Part shown: positions 46,353 to 54,054 of the stretch, one piece after another
Position numbering within the stretch: the first letter of the stretch is position 1
Layout: each line of letters starts with the position of its first letter
Source: Komagataeibacter saccharivorans
Lineage (GTDB): Bacteria > Pseudomonadota > Alphaproteobacteria > Acetobacterales > Acetobacteraceae
NCBI RefSeq assembly: GCF_003207825.1
Contig: NZ_NKTY01000021.1
Coordinates: 1 to 54,054 of the forward strand
Length of the DNA: 54,054 nt
Direction of reading: 5' to 3'
Notes under the pieces: model-generated
What the model saw: the letters and a program-made list of their open reading frames with translations, nothing else
Databases searched by the model: none
What the model was told of the DNA's origin: nothing
Program-made: the position numbers and the translations under genes

Positions 46353-47101
46353 CCGTACACTTCATCGGCGCCGGGCCGGGCGCTGCCGACCTGCTGACCC
46401 TGCGCGGGCGCGACCTTCTGGCGAAATGCCCGGTCTGCCTGTACGCGGGTTCGATCGTACCCGTGGAAATGCTGGAACACTGCCCGGACGATGCGCGGCT
46501 GGTGGATACCGCCCCGCTGACGCTGGACCTGATCGAGCAGGAATATATCCGCGCCCATGCGGCGGGACAGGACGTGGCGCGCCTGCATTCGGGCGACCTG
46601 TCGGTCTATAGCGCCGTGGCCGAACAGATCCGCAGGCTGGACCGCAATAACATCCCGTGGACCATGACGCCGGGCGTACCGGCGTTTGCCGCCGCCGCCT
46701 CCGTGCTGGGACGTGAACTGACCGTGCCGGAAGTCGCGCAGAGCGTGGTGCTGACGCGTGTCAGCGGCCGGGCCTCCGCCATGCCGGAACGTGAAAAACT
46801 GGCCGCCTTTGGCGCAACGGGAGCAACGCTTGCGATCCATCTGGCCATCCATGTGCTGGACCAGATCGTAGCCGACCTGATCCCGTTTTATGGCGCGGAC
46901 TGTCCCGTCGCCATCGTGGCGCGGGCGACATGGCCGGACCAGTTGGTGTTACGCGGCACATTGGGCGACATAAGCGAACAGCTCGCCGAAAATCCCATCG
47001 AGCGCACGGCGCTGGTTCTGGTCGGGCGCGCGCTGGGCACGCATGATTTCCGCGAAAGCGCGCTCTACAACCCCGACTATCACCGCCGCTTCCGTTCCTG
47101 A
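46349..47101 (+). CDS. cobM: Precorrin-4 C11-methyltransferase
   Basis: SAM methylase forming precorrin-5. 250 residues. Motifs: [47 protein letters not shown] and [23 protein letters not shown]. The start at 46349 overlaps the cobE stop. Convergent with cbiD, 13 bp apart. Confidence 0.96.
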   Translation: MTVHFIGAGPGAADLLTLRGRDLLAKCPVCLYAGSIVPVEMLEHCPDDARLVDTAPLTLDLIEQEYIRAHAAGQDVARLHSGDLSVYSAVAEQIRRLDRNNIPWTMTPGVPAFAAAASVLGRELTVPEVAQSVVLTRVSGRASAMPEREKLAAFGATGATLAIHLAIHVLDQIVADLIPFYGADCPVAIVARATWPDQLVLRGTLGDISEQLAENPIERTALVLVGRALGTHDFRESALYNPDYHRRFRS

Positions 47102-47114
47102 GCCAGCAGGCCGG

Positions 47115-48206
47115 TTACCGCGTAACGGGATGCGGGCCATGGCGGGCCACCATCTGGCCCGCGCGATCGAACAACAGCACATCCAGCATGCAGTCCGCGC
47201 CCGCCAGCACATCGCATGCAGTCTGCCACGCAGCCCGCGCCACGGCCGGGCCAAGGGGCACCCCCGCTTCGATCGCAAGGGCAAAGGCCGCCGCGACGGA
47301 ATGGGAGCGCGCAATGTCCGCCACCACACCTGCCGTCGCACCCTGCGCGCGGGCAAGATCCGCCACACGTCCCATATCGGCCTGTCCCCGGCGGGAATGC
47401 AGGTCCAGAAAACCCTGCGCCAGCTTGGTCATCTTGGCCACGCCCCCCGCCACCGTAATGTGGTCCACGGGGTGGCGGCGCAGGTATTTGAGCAGCCCCC
47501 CGGCAAAATCGCCCATTTCCAGCATGGCTTCGGGCGGCAGGCCATACAGCGCCTGTGTCGCCCGTTCCGACACATCGCCCGTGCAGCCCGCCACATGCCG
47601 CAGCCCGAGCGCGCGCGCCACGTCCACGCCACGATGGATGCTGTCAATCCACGCGGCGCAGGAAAATGGCACCACGATGCCCGTCGTGCCCAGGACCGAC
47701 AGCCCCCCCACAATACCCAGACGGCCATTAAGCGTATGCCGCGCCATATCCTGCCCGCCGGGGATGGAGACGGTGACCTCCACATCCGGCTCATACCCGC
47801 TCACGGCACTCAATGCCGTGCGGATCATGTGGCGCGGGACGGGATTGATGGCAGGCTCCCCCGGCGGTAGCGGCAGGCCCGGCAGGGTGACGGTGCCCAC
47901 CCCCTCGCCCGCGCGAAATACCACCCCGCTGCCCGGTGGCGCATGACGGACGGTAGCGCGCACATGTGCGCCATGGGTCACGTCCGGATCATCGCCCGCG
48001 TCCTTGACCACCTCCGCCCATGCGCTATCCCCCTCATATCCATGGGCGGCAAGGGCAAAGGCGACATGCTGGCCACCCGGAAGCGTTATGGTTACGGGGT
48101 CTGGAAAACCGGGCCCGCACAGGCCGCCCCACGCGGCGCGGGCGGCAGCGGTGGCGCAACTGCCTGTAGTCCAGCCCCGACGCAGGCTGGTATGGGAACG
48201 CTCCAT
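47115..48206 (-). CDS. cbiD: Precorrin-5B C1-methyltransferase, CbiD type
   Basis: 363 residues. RRGWTTGSCATAAARAAW is the family hallmark; GTVTLPGLPLPPGEPAINPVPRHMI, GLSVLGTTGIV and FAGGLLKYLRRHPVDHITVAGG follow. CbiD is typical of the anaerobic route but also replaces cobF in some aerobic clusters. GAAGG lies eight bases before 48206; the frame up to 48341 runs into cobB. It is on the opposite strand, head-to-head with cobB (85 bp apart). Confidence 0.95.
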   Translation of the reverse strand: MERSHTSLRRGWTTGSCATAAARAAWGGLCGPGFPDPVTITLPGGQHVAFALAAHGYEGDSAWAEVVKDAGDDPDVTHGAHVRATVRHAPPGSGVVFRAGEGVGTVTLPGLPLPPGEPAINPVPRHMIRTALSAVSGYEPDVEVTVSIPGGQDMARHTLNGRLGIVGGLSVLGTTGIVVPFSCAAWIDSIHRGVDVARALGLRHVAGCTGDVSERATQALYGLPPEAMLEMGDFAGGLLKYLRRHPVDHITVAGGVAKMTKLAQGFLDLHSRRGQADMGRVADLARAQGATAGVVADIARSHSVAAAFALAIEAGVPLGPAVARAAWQTACDVLAGADCMLDVLLFDRAGQMVARHGPHPVTR

Positions 48207-48291
48207 CGGGATGACCTTCTTTTCCGATACGGATAACCAGGATGGCAGGCAACGGCATGGGTTCCGTCGCCACGGTCTAGCAGGAACGGAC

Positions 48292-49614
48292 ATGATGACA
48301 CGAGGCCTGATGATAGCCGCCCCACGTTCGGGCGGTGGCAAGACGACCCTGACGCTGGCCCTGCTTGCCGCCCTGCGGGACCGCGGCGTGGCCGTGCGCG
48401 GGGCAAAGACGGGACCGGACTATATCGACCCTGCGTTCCATGAGGCCCTGACAGGTCATGCCAGCCTCAATCTCGATAGCTGGGCCATGCCGCCTGCCCT
48501 GCTGGACAATGTGATGGCGCGCAGCCTGTCCGGTTGCGACATGCTGGTAACGGAAGCCTCCATGGGGCTGTTTGACGGGCTGCTGGGGCCGGATGGCGCG
48601 CGGGGAGCGCCCGCGGACATCGCCGCGCGCTACGGCCTGCCGGTGGTGCTGGTGCTGGACATTTCCGGTCAGGGCCAGTCGGCGGCGGCGACGGCGCTGG
48701 GTTTTGCAACGCTGGACCCGGCGGTGCGCGTGGCGGGCGTCATCCTGAACCGTGTTGGCTCCCCCCGTCATGCCGCGATGGCGACACAGGCCATTACCGC
48801 AACCGGCATCCCCGTTCTGGGCGCGTTCGGGCGGGATGCGCAGTTGCAGATGCCCGAACGGCATCTGGGACTGGTACAGGCGCGCGAACATGACGGGCTG
48901 CATCAACTGGCCGCACGTCTGGCCGCGCAGGCCCGGCGCGATCTGGACCTTGACGCCATCATCGCATGCGCAGCACCCCCGCGCATCGCCCCGATGGGGG
49001 GCGCCACCATCGCGCTATCCCCGCCGGGCCAGCGGATTGCGGTGGCGGATGATGCCGCCTTTTCCTTCCTGTATGGCCATATCGCCGCAGGCTGGCGCGC
49101 GGCGGGGGCGGAACTGCATTCCTTTTCCCCCCTGAATGACGAAGGCCCGGCGGATGACTGCGATGCCTGCTGGCTGCCCGGTGGCTATCCCGAACTGCAT
49201 GCGGGCCAACTGGCGGCAGCGGAAAACTTCCGGGGTGCGCTGTCCCGTTTCGCCGCCAGCCGGCCCGTGCATGGGGAATGCGGGGGCTTCATGGTACTGG
49301 GCCAGAGTCTGACCGATAAAACCGGCCAGACCCATCGCATGACCGGCCTGCTGGGTCATGCCACGTCCTTCGCCACCCGTCGCATGAACCTTGGCTACCG
49401 TGCCGCCACCCTGCGCCATGACTGCGCCATAGGCCGGGCGGGAGATACGCTGCGCGGGCACGAATTCCACTATGCCACGGTGACTGACCCCGGCCATGAC
49501 GGGGCACTGGCCGACATGCGCGATGGCTATGGTGTGGAACGCGGCGCGGGTGGTGGGCGACGTGGTTATGTATCGGGCACGTTCTTTCACGTGCTGGCGG
49601 CGTGTCCATCATGA
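48292..49614 (+). CDS. cobB: Hydrogenobyrinic (cobyrinic) acid a,c-diamide synthase
   Basis: ATP- and glutamine-dependent amidation of the a and c side chains, giving the substrate of CobNST. The 440-residue protein has a DTBS-like N-domain (APRSGGGKTTLTLALLAAL, KTGPDYIDPAFH, EASMGLFDG) and a class I glutaminase C-domain (GGYPELHAGQLA, GECGGFMVLG with the Cys nucleophile). AGGA precedes the ATG. A longer frame to 48004 overlaps cbiD and is not used. Confidence 0.96.
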   Translation: MMTRGLMIAAPRSGGGKTTLTLALLAALRDRGVAVRGAKTGPDYIDPAFHEALTGHASLNLDSWAMPPALLDNVMARSLSGCDMLVTEASMGLFDGLLGPDGARGAPADIAARYGLPVVLVLDISGQGQSAAATALGFATLDPAVRVAGVILNRVGSPRHAAMATQAITATGIPVLGAFGRDAQLQMPERHLGLVQAREHDGLHQLAARLAAQARRDLDLDAIIACAAPPRIAPMGGATIALSPPGQRIAVADDAAFSFLYGHIAAGWRAAGAELHSFSPLNDEGPADDCDACWLPGGYPELHAGQLAAAENFRGALSRFAASRPVHGECGGFMVLGQSLTDKTGQTHRMTGLLGHATSFATRRMNLGYRAATLRHDCAIGRAGDTLRGHEFHYATVTDPGHDGALADMRDGYGVERGAGGGRRGYVSGTFFHVLAACPS

Positions 49615-49704
49615 ACATGGCGGCGCATGCAGGGTAAACATACCCGTAATGGTGGCAGCACAGGGATCGGGACAAAGATGATGGACACCATTACGGTTCA
49701 TATT

Positions 49705-49722
49705 TAATAATAATTATTATTA
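49705..49722. promoter_or_regulatory. AT palindrome, probable Fur-type operator before feoA
   Basis: TAATAATAATTATTATTA is an 18-bp perfect palindrome 31 bp before the feoA start in an otherwise GC-rich chromosome. Its spacing and composition resemble a Fur box (consensus GATAATGATAATCATTATC). Iron-responsive repression is inferred. Confidence 0.6.
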
Positions 49723-49753
49723 CTTACTTATATTGTCCGGATTAAACCCGCCA

Positions 49754-50002
49754 ATGCGACTGAGCGACCTGCCACGTGGCACCGATGCCATAATCGACCA
49801 CGTGGACGATCATGCCGAAACCGACCCCGTCGCGCGGCGCCTGCGGGAACTGGGATTCGTGCCGGGTGAACCGGTGCGTGTGGTCGCAACCGCCCCGCTG
49901 GGGGGCGATCCGCTGGCGGTGCGCATCGGGTTTACCCGCTTCGCCCTGCGTCGCACGGAAGCGGACCGCGTGGTTATCCACCCGGTGAAAGAACTGGCAT
50001 GA
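49754..50002 (+). CDS. feoA: FeoA ferrous iron transport accessory protein
   Basis: The 82-residue SH3-like protein has [33 protein letters not shown] and [19 protein letters not shown], all typical of FeoA. The ATG at 49754 is preferred to a TTG at 49733. The stop overlaps the feoB start by 4 bp. Confidence 0.95.
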   Translation: MRLSDLPRGTDAIIDHVDDHAETDPVARRLRELGFVPGEPVRVVATAPLGGDPLAVRIGFTRFALRRTEADRVVIHPVKELA

Positions 50003-51834
50003 CCACCCTGAACATCGCGCTGGTCGGCAATCCGAACTGTGGCAAGACCGCCCTGTTCAACCTGCTGACCGGCAGTCGGCAGAAAGTGGCGAACTATGCC
50101 GGCGCGACGGTCGAACGCAAGGAAGGCTGGTTTACCACACCCGGGGGCCGCCGTATCCGGCTGCTGGACCTGCCTGGCGCGTACAGCCTGAACGCCACCA
50201 GCCCCGATGAAGCGGTAACGCGCGATGTCTGTGCAGGGACCTATCGCGGGGAAGCGGCACCTGACCTGCTGGTCTGCGTGGCGGACGCCACCAACCTGCG
50301 GCTGCACCTGCGTTTCGTGCTGGAAATGCGGGCCATGGGCCGTCCCCTTGTGCTGGCGCTGAACATGATCGACGCCGCCAGACGCAACGGCATGGAAATC
50401 GACCTGCCGCGCCTGCAGGCGGAACTGGGCATGGTGGTGATCCCCACGATCGGCGTCCGGCGCGACGGCGCGCGCGAACTGCTGGCGGAACTGGACGGGA
50501 CGCCACCCCCCGTACCCGCCCCACTGCCCGAAGGCACGGACCTGCACGCGCTGGTGCGCCAGATCCTGTCGGACTGCGTGACGCAGTCTTCCCCCCTGTC
50601 CGACCGGATCGAGGAACGGCTTGACCGCTGGGTGCTGCATCCGGTGTGGGGGCCGGTCATCCTGATCGTGCTGCTGTTCTTCATGTTTCAGGCGGTATTT
50701 GCCTGGGCACAGCCCCTTATGGATGCAATCGATGCGGGCATGGGGATGCTGGGGCAGAAGATCGGCATGCTCATGCCCGATGGCGTCCTGCGCAGCCTGA
50801 TCGTGGATGGCGTGATCGCGGGCGCAGGCAGCGTGGTGACATTCCTGCCACAGATCCTGATCCTGTTCGCATGGATACTGGTGCTGGAGGAATCGGGGTA
50901 CCTGCCCCGCGCGGCCTTCCTGCTCGACCGGCTCATGTCCTTTGCCGGGCTGAGTGGGCGATCCTTCATTCCGCTGCTGTCCAGCTTCGCCTGCGCGGTG
51001 CCGGGCATCATGTCCACGCGCACGATCCAGAACCCGCGCGACCGGCTGGTCACGATCCTGATCGCCCCGCTCATGACGTGTTCGGCGCGCCTGCCGGTCT
51101 ATACGCTGCTGATCGGGGCCTTCATACCGCATCGTAACATCGCCCATTTCCTGAACCTTCAGGGGCTGGTCCTGTTCGGCCTGTACGCAGTGGCCATTGC
51201 TTCCGCCCTGGTGGTCGCGCGCGTACTGCGCTGGCGCAATGCCGACCGGCAGGAAGCCACGCTGCTTATGGAACTGCCCGCCTATCGGGTACCCAACCCC
51301 CGCGATCTGGCGCTGGGGCTGTGGGAACGGGCGCGCATATTCCTTTTGCGCGTAGGCACGACCATTGTCTCGCTTACCGTCATGCTGTGGGGGCTTTCCA
51401 GCTTTCCCGCCCCGCCCGCAGGCGCGCAGGGTCCGGCAATCGACTGGAGCTTCGCGGGCAGGATCGGCCATCTTATGCTGCCGGTTTTCGCCCCGCTGGG
51501 TTTCAACTGGCAGATCTGCGTCGCGCTGATCCCCGGTCTCGCCGCGCGTGAGGTGGCGGTAGGCGCGCTGGCCACCGTCTATTCCCTTGGCTCGGGCACC
51601 GATACGGATCAGGCGGCACTTCAGCTTGGCCAGATGCTGCCCACGCACTGGGGCGTGCCAACCGCCCTGTCCCTGCTGGCATGGTATGTCTACGCACCGC
51701 AATGTGTCGCGACACTGGCCGTCATCCGGCGCGAAACCGCATCGTGGCGGGTGGTCGCCATCGCCGCGGGTTACCTGTTCGCCCTTGCCTACGCCGCATC
51801 GTTCCTGACGTATCACATCGCCCGGATGTTCTGA
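49999..51834 (+). CDS. feoB: FeoB ferrous iron transporter
   Basis: Inner-membrane Fe2+ importer with a GTPase domain. The 611-residue protein has G1 GNPNCGKT near residue 10, switch/G3 [18 protein letters not shown]4 LNMID and a membrane region with two Gate domains ([22 protein letters not shown] with conserved Cys; [19 protein letters not shown]). It is shorter than E. coli FeoB (773 aa), mainly in the linker and C-terminal region. TGATG overlap with the next small gene. Confidence 0.96.
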   Translation: MTTLNIALVGNPNCGKTALFNLLTGSRQKVANYAGATVERKEGWFTTPGGRRIRLLDLPGAYSLNATSPDEAVTRDVCAGTYRGEAAPDLLVCVADATNLRLHLRFVLEMRAMGRPLVLALNMIDAARRNGMEIDLPRLQAELGMVVIPTIGVRRDGARELLAELDGTPPPVPAPLPEGTDLHALVRQILSDCVTQSSPLSDRIEERLDRWVLHPVWGPVILIVLLFFMFQAVFAWAQPLMDAIDAGMGMLGQKIGMLMPDGVLRSLIVDGVIAGAGSVVTFLPQILILFAWILVLEESGYLPRAAFLLDRLMSFAGLSGRSFIPLLSSFACAVPGIMSTRTIQNPRDRLVTILIAPLMTCSARLPVYTLLIGAFIPHRNIAHFLNLQGLVLFGLYAVAIASALVVARVLRWRNADRQEATLLMELPAYRVPNPRDLALGLWERARIFLLRVGTTIVSLTVMLWGLSSFPAPPAGAQGPAIDWSFAGRIGHLMLPVFAPLGFNWQICVALIPGLAAREVAVGALATVYSLGSGTDTDQAALQLGQMLPTHWGVPTALSLLAWYVYAPQCVATLAVIRRETASWRVVAIAAGYLFALAYAASFLTYHIARMF

Positions 51835-52097
51835 TGGGGCCCCACCACATCATCCAGACAGTGCTGGCCTGCGCGATGGTGCTGGCCTGTGGGCTGTACT
51901 GGGCCGGGCGACTGTTTCCTGCCGCCAGCCGCAGGGGATGGAGCAGCATGACAGCCATCCTGCGCGGGCTGCATGCACCGGCTGGCATGATCCATTATGC
52001 CGACCGCCGCAGCCGGCCCCGCAACCGGACAGGATGTGGCGGCTGTTCGGGTTGTGCGGACAGAAACTGCACGCCCGGCGCCGGACCTGACAGGTAA
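51834..52097 (+). CDS. Small membrane protein with Cys-rich tail (FeoC-position, DUF6587-like)
   Basis: The 87-residue protein has one N-terminal membrane helix (VLACAMVLACGLYWAG, about 9-27), a basic middle, and a C-terminal tail with Cys68, Cys71, Cys74 and Cys79 (CGGCSGCADRNC). Its ATG overlaps the feoB stop. It occupies the place of feoC and, like FeoC, offers clustered cysteines, but it has no winged helix. Metal or Fe-S binding is inferred. I recall a similar small family after feoB in other alphaproteobacteria (DUF6587), which should be verified. Confidence 0.75.
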   Translation: MGPHHIIQTVLACAMVLACGLYWAGRLFPAASRRGWSSMTAILRGLHAPAGMIHYADRRSRPRNRTGCGGCSGCADRNCTPGAGPDR

Positions 52098-52260
52098 TCC
52101 GGTTCACTGCTGGTCCAACTGACAGCTACAGTGCCATTGCGAGCAGGATATGGCGATAAATTATACAAGTATAGAATAAGTATTATCTAAACTGGTATGT
52201 GATGTCTGTGCCATCCACATGTGATACCCATGCACCATTGCCGCCAATCCTGTATACTGG

Positions 52261-52296
52261 CCATATTGAGAATATGGGACGGGACCATACCCGTCC
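52261..52296 (+). repeat. Two adjacent small palindromes in the leader of the c-di-GMP gene
   Basis: CCATATT-GAG-AATATGG (52261-52277) is followed at once by GGACGGG-ACCATA-CCCGTCC (52277-52296), about 80 nt before the ATG. They may be a regulator site and an RNA hairpin. The rest of the 52098-52374 gap is AT-rich with candidate -10 elements but no gene. Confidence 0.5.
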
Positions 52297-52374
52297 TGAC
52301 CATTTGAGACTGCGCGACCCCGTGCGTTGGCGCGTGATGGCGGATCGCCCTTACCCCTTGTGCGAGGTAGATCA

Positions 52375-54054
52375 ATGCCAAAGCCTAAACTGAGTGCCGA
52401 AGTCCTGATTTTGGCACTGGAGCAGGCCGCTGATGCAACCATTATCATTGATGACGCAGGCCGGGTGATCCTGTTCAACAGGGCTGCGGAAAAACTGTGG
52501 GGCCTCGACAGGCAGGACGTGCTGGGCCAGTCGATGGACACGCTGCTGCCGCAACCGCATCGCAGCCGCTATGAAGCTTTCATCAATCGCAGCAGTGACA
52601 GCACGGTAGCCGAGGGCGACGCCACACATGAAGTGGCCTTTACCCGCAGCGACGGGATGAACATCTGCGGTGAACTATCCCTGTCGCGCGTCAATGCGGA
52701 TACGGGACGCTGTTTTTACACGGGGGTGATGAAGAATGTCACCAGCGCGTGCCAGCAGCACAAGATCCTGATTTTACAGAATGACGTGTTACGCGCCCTG
52801 GCCAGCAACACGCTCATGCAGGATGTGGCCGACCTCATGTGCCGCCGGGTGGAAAGTTTTGTGCCCGACGCGGTGGCGGCCTTCCTGCTGATCGAGCCGG
52901 ACGGGTCATTGCTCGTGCTGGCCAGCCCCACCCTGCCCAACCGTTACCGGAGCGCACTGGAAAGCCTGCCGGTTTCCGGCCCGGAAATGGAAAAGCTGCG
53001 CGCGGACGCCCGCCATGCCACGCATATGGTATGGGACAGCTACCGCTCCCTTGGCATTTCACTGGGGCTTCAGCAGTGTTTCAGCATGCCCGTGCATTGT
53101 GGCGAAGGGCAGGTAAAAGGCATTTTTGCCCTTTATACCCGCGTGGAACAGGGCGCCAATACATGGGCGCAGCGCGTGGTCGATGCCTGCGTGCCGTTCT
53201 GCGCGCTGGCCTTTGAAAAGAACGCGGCGCAGGAACATATTTCCCACCTCGCCAATTTTGACCCGCTGACCGGCCTGCTCAACCGCACCGCCGTACACCG
53301 GGAAATCGAGAAACTGATCGCCAGGCAGGAAGGCAACCGGCAGCTTGCGGTCTTCATGCTTGATATCGACCGCTTCCGCGACATCAACGATGCGCTGGGC
53401 CATATCTACGCCGACCAGTTTCTGGTGGAAATCGCCCAGCGCCTGCGCTCGATCGTAAAAGACGGCGACATCATCAGCCGTTCGAACGGCAACGAATTCG
53501 TGGTGATCGCACCCGACTGCACGAACGAGGACGCCACCGATTTCGCCCGTCTGCTGCTGGACACCATCGCGCGGCCGATGCGGGTTGGCCAGAATACCCT
53601 GACCATTTCATGCAGTATCGGCATCAGCATCTTCCCCACCAACGGGCCGGACAGTGAATCGCTGCTCAGCACCGCCAATGCCGCCATGCGGCGGGCCCGC
53701 ACGGACCGGCGCGGGGCATTCCGCTTCGCCAGCCCGGCTAAAAGCCAGCTTGCGCAGGACCGGCTTGTCCTTGGTTCGGCGCTACGGGACTCGCTGGCCG
53801 AAGGCATGCTGAAGCTGCATTACCAGCCACAGGTCCGCATCAATACGCTGGAACTGACGGGGGTGGAGGCACTGGCGCGGTGGCATCATCCGCGCCTTGG
53901 CAACATCTTTCCCTCCCGCTTCATCGCGGTGGCGGAGGAGACCGGCCAGATCGAGGCCATCGGCCAGTGGGCGCTGCTTGAAGCATGCCGCCAGATCGTG
54001 AAATGGGACCGCGACGGCATCCATGTGCCCACGGTGGCCGTGAACCTGTCCGCC
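52375..54054 (+). CDS. PAS-GAF-GGDEF-EAL cyclic-di-GMP phosphodiesterase-like protein (DosP/PdeA type), truncated by window end
   Basis: The first 560 residues are visible. PAS (about 8-130) resembles the DosP/AxPDEA1 sensor (FNRAAEKLWG, LPQPHRSRYEAFI), GAF (about 145-295) has CRRVESFVPDAVAAFLL, then a GGDEF domain (DPLTGLLNRT, MLDIDRFRDINDALGH) and the start of EAL with YQPQV and GVEALARWHHP (Glu498). The GGDEF motif reads NGNEF (371-375), so cyclase activity is unlikely; the EAL start is intact, so it probably hydrolyses c-di-GMP, lowering cellulose synthesis. In the PAS the position of the DosP/FixL heme His is Tyr66 and the distal-ligand Met region reads AEGD. GAGGT seven bases before the ATG supports the start. 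In Komagataeibacter such pde genes usually precede a dgc gene, beyond this window. Confidence 0.9.
   Translation, partial: MPKPKLSAEVLILALEQAADATIIIDDAGRVILFNRAAEKLWGLDRQDVLGQSMDTLLPQPHRSRYEAFINRSSDSTVAEGDATHEVAFTRSDGMNICGELSLSRVNADTGRCFYTGVMKNVTSACQQHKILILQNDVLRALASNTLMQDVADLMCRRVESFVPDAVAAFLLIEPDGSLLVLASPTLPNRYRSALESLPVSGPEMEKLRADARHATHMVWDSYRSLGISLGLQQCFSMPVHCGEGQVKGIFALYTRVEQGANTWAQRVVDACVPFCALAFEKNAAQEHISHLANFDPLTGLLNRTAVHREIEKLIARQEGNRQLAVFMLDIDRFRDINDALGHIYADQFLVEIAQRLRSIVKDGDIISRSNGNEFVVIAPDCTNEDATDFARLLLDTIARPMRVGQNTLTISCSIGISIFPTNGPDSESLLSTANAAMRRARTDRRGAFRFASPAKSQLAQDRLVLGSALRDSLAEGMLKLHYQPQVRINTLELTGVEALARWHHPRLGNIFPSRFIAVAEETGQIEAIGQWALLEACRQIVKWDRDGIHVPTVAVNLSA

Noticed and set aside
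49810-51816. 668-residue minus-strand ORF over feoB
   Set aside because: Long only because high GC suppresses stops; composition is unlike a real protein and feoB is certain.

Overview
The window looks like a chromosomal segment of an acetic acid bacterium (Acetobacteraceae, most likely Komagataeibacter or Gluconacetobacter). Supporting signs are high-GC coding DNA with strong codon bias, a DosP/PdeA-type cyclic-di-GMP protein like those that control cellulose synthesis in this group, an aerobic cobalamin operon, and a TonB-ExbB-ExbD-ExbD cluster. Taxonomy is inferred from gene content and was not tested by a search.

Layout. (1) 1-4.3 kb is a damaged accessory island. It holds IS481 and IS5-family remnants around an AT-rich WavE-like glycosyltransferase gene split by a frameshift at an A6/T6 tract. 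(2) 4.4-16 kb is mostly housekeeping: a polysaccharide-export lipoprotein, a HisE-like ORF, cvpA-purF-SDR-ybaK, an opposite-strand group (xseA, small lipoprotein, HTH protein with a C-terminal membrane segment, OmpH/Skp-like), purD and a DHA2-type MFS exporter. (3) 16-23.3 kb is transport: an NCS2/NAT nucleobase permease, a large TonB-dependent receptor, and tonB-exbB-exbD-exbD. (4) 23.9-26.3 kb is a translationally coupled trio: tyrosine recombinase, unknown protein, ScpA-like protein. (5) 26.3-34.3 kb is metabolism: adenine deaminase, a TPP riboswitch with thiC, a DksA/TraR zinc-finger protein, a branched-chain aminotransferase, a nitroreductase and an AcuI-type reductase. (6) 34.4-49.6 kb is the cobalamin block: cbtB, a histidine-phosphatase-fold protein that has lost its catalytic residues, an adenosylcobalamin riboswitch, DUF1636, cobW, cobN, cobG, cobH, cobI, cobJ, cobL, cobE, cobM and cobB on the plus strand, with cobK and cbiD inserted on the minus strand. 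(7) 49.7-52.1 kb is ferrous iron uptake: a perfect AT palindrome resembling a Fur box, feoA, feoB and a small Cys-tailed membrane protein. (8) The right edge holds the first 560 codons of a PAS-GAF-GGDEF-EAL protein.

How it fits together. The cob block covers precorrin-2 to hydrogenobyrinic acid a,c-diamide plus the large cobaltochelatase subunit. It carries the oxygen-dependent CobG but cbiD instead of cobF, so the C1-methylation step probably uses the CbiD-type enzyme. CobS/CobT and the late nucleotide-loop genes are not here. TonB/ExbBD energise outer-membrane receptors, including the one encoded nearby; FeoAB brings iron into the cell. No tRNA, rRNA or CRISPR array was seen.
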